From: Thermophagus sp052400625
GTDB taxonomy: Bacteria > Bacteroidota > Bacteroidia > Bacteroidales > Marinilabiliaceae
Assembly (NCBI GenBank): GCA_052400625.1
Contig: JBQTGH010000004.1
DNA: 64,000 nucleotides
Direction: 5' to 3' (one strand)
A model generated the notes under the pieces. That model ran no database searches, was not told the origin of the DNA, and worked only from the letters and a program-made list of their open reading frames with translations. This document shows positions 63,370 to 64,000 of the stretch, one piece after another. Made by a program: the position numbers and the translations under genes. Positions within the stretch are counted from its first letter, which is position 1, and the number at the start of each line of letters is the position of its first letter.

Positions 63370-64000
63370 ATCTGACCGAAATAACCCCTCCTATTTATTC
63401 CAGAAACCTTACGAAACCTACGATATACTATGCATCCCCTTCTATCCATTCATTCTGCAAATCGGACGATCAAAAGTATTGAACCGGTTGACATATTGTC
63501 TTAATACTTTGACTAAGCCCGCTAGCCCATTCGTTGCTTCTCAATCTCTACTTTTTGATTTGGATTCCCCTCTTTGCCCAACAATACTCAACACCCACAT
63601 AATCATACCAATCAATCTCAGCCATATAAAACATACTTCAATAATCAGATCTAAAAAATGGAACTTCCTAACATTCTTTTTCAACTCCCCAACCGATAAA
63701 ATTTCAGTCAAGAATAATTTTTTTCAACTCAGCAAGTGATAGGATTTCAGTTTTAAATGGATTTTTCCACGCTTCCACTGACGGAATTTCAGTTGAAAGT
63801 AGATTCTTTCACTCCCCAACTGTCTTTTTTTCGTTTTATATCTATTTTTTCACTCCTAAAAGGCATTTCACATAAACTAAAATTGATTTTCACGGGTGTC
63901 CAATTAAATTTATTAACAATTAATACTTAAAGGCAAATTCAAGTTGAAGAGCATCATTACATACATCATCAATAGTCTCGGAAGTCAGAAAAAGATCTCT
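63370..64000. other. AT-rich end of the window without recognised genes
   Basis: No frame here has protein-like composition or a sensible start. The only structure seen is the ~42-bp degenerate tandem repeat at 63675-63876. A gene may begin beyond the window edge. Confidence 0.4.
63675..63876 (+). repeat. Degenerate ~42-bp tandem repeat (about five units)
   Basis: Anchor phrases of the form TTTTCAACTCCCCAAC occur at 63682, 63725, 63768, 63810 and 63851, at spacings of 43, 43, 42 and 41 bp. Most units share ATTTCAGTT about 20 bp after the anchor. The phrase CACTCCCCAACTG (63810-63822) recurs exactly at 61580-61592, just left of IS copy 2. Confidence 0.7.

Noticed and set aside
63479..63739. 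86-residue plus-strand frame near the window end
   Set aside because: Its end runs into the ~42-bp tandem repeat and its composition is not protein-like.

Overview
The window looks like a chromosomal segment of a low-to-moderate GC member of the Bacteroidota, plausibly a Bacteroidales/Marinilabiliales-type bacterium, though the order is a guess. The support is two SusC/SusD pairs, Bacteroidota-style promoters (a TAnnTTTG -7 box, sometimes with TTG about 18-23 bp upstream), weak Shine-Dalgarno sites, an HU-like/SPOR cell-envelope protein, a fused SpmA/SpmB protein and two DUF1343/NamZ muramidases. I saw no tRNA, rRNA, CRISPR or phage genes.

Layout. 1-11.5 kb is mostly housekeeping: the end of a zinc/manganese-type ABC importer, a glycosyltransferase, an HU-like/SPOR protein, ribF, ahcY, a small Rieske-like lipoprotein, greA, a HIT hydrolase and a large FAD/Fe-S D-lactate/glycolate-type dehydrogenase. 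11.7-16.6 kb is a first SusCD pair whose susC is interrupted by one in-frame TAG. 16.8-17.9 kb is a decayed IS21-type element. 18.4-31.1 kb is a second polysaccharide-utilisation-like locus. Its enzymes all point to peptidoglycan: two DUF1343/NamZ exo-muramidases, a YkfC-like NlpC/P60 endopeptidase, a YkfB-like L-Ala-D/L-Glu epimerase and a metallophosphoesterase/beta-propeller lipoprotein, together with SusCD.

31.8-55.3 kb is the most remarkable part: about 23 kb of signalling genes, all on the minus strand. The upstream half is a chemosensory set: a YfiR-like periplasmic protein, an MCP with a C-terminal NYEKF tether, a STAS protein, CheY, CheA, two CheW, CheR, a kinase-like protein lacking its phospho-acceptor His, CheD and CheB. 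It runs directly into a downstream half of GAF/PAS sensor, second CheR, degenerate CheR, receiver-less CheB, GAF protein, SpoIIE/PP2C phosphatase, SiaB-type kinase, SiaC-type (DUF1987) phosphoprotein, a TerB-ABCG fusion transporter and a lipoprotein. I read this as a fused chemosensory and partner-switching pathway that probably controls an envelope or export function. No flagellar genes and no diguanylate cyclase are present in the window.

55.5-60.1 kb is a dnaG operon (dnaG, a flavin-binding PNPOx-like protein, SpmAB, DUF2797). It is followed by an AraC-type regulator (60.4-61.2 kb), and then by a second copy of the same IS21-type element in opposite orientation (61.6-63.4 kb). Both IS copies are defective and carry a 46-bp tandem array between istA and istB with different repeat numbers. 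The last 600 bp hold a degenerate ~42-bp tandem repeat and no convincing gene.
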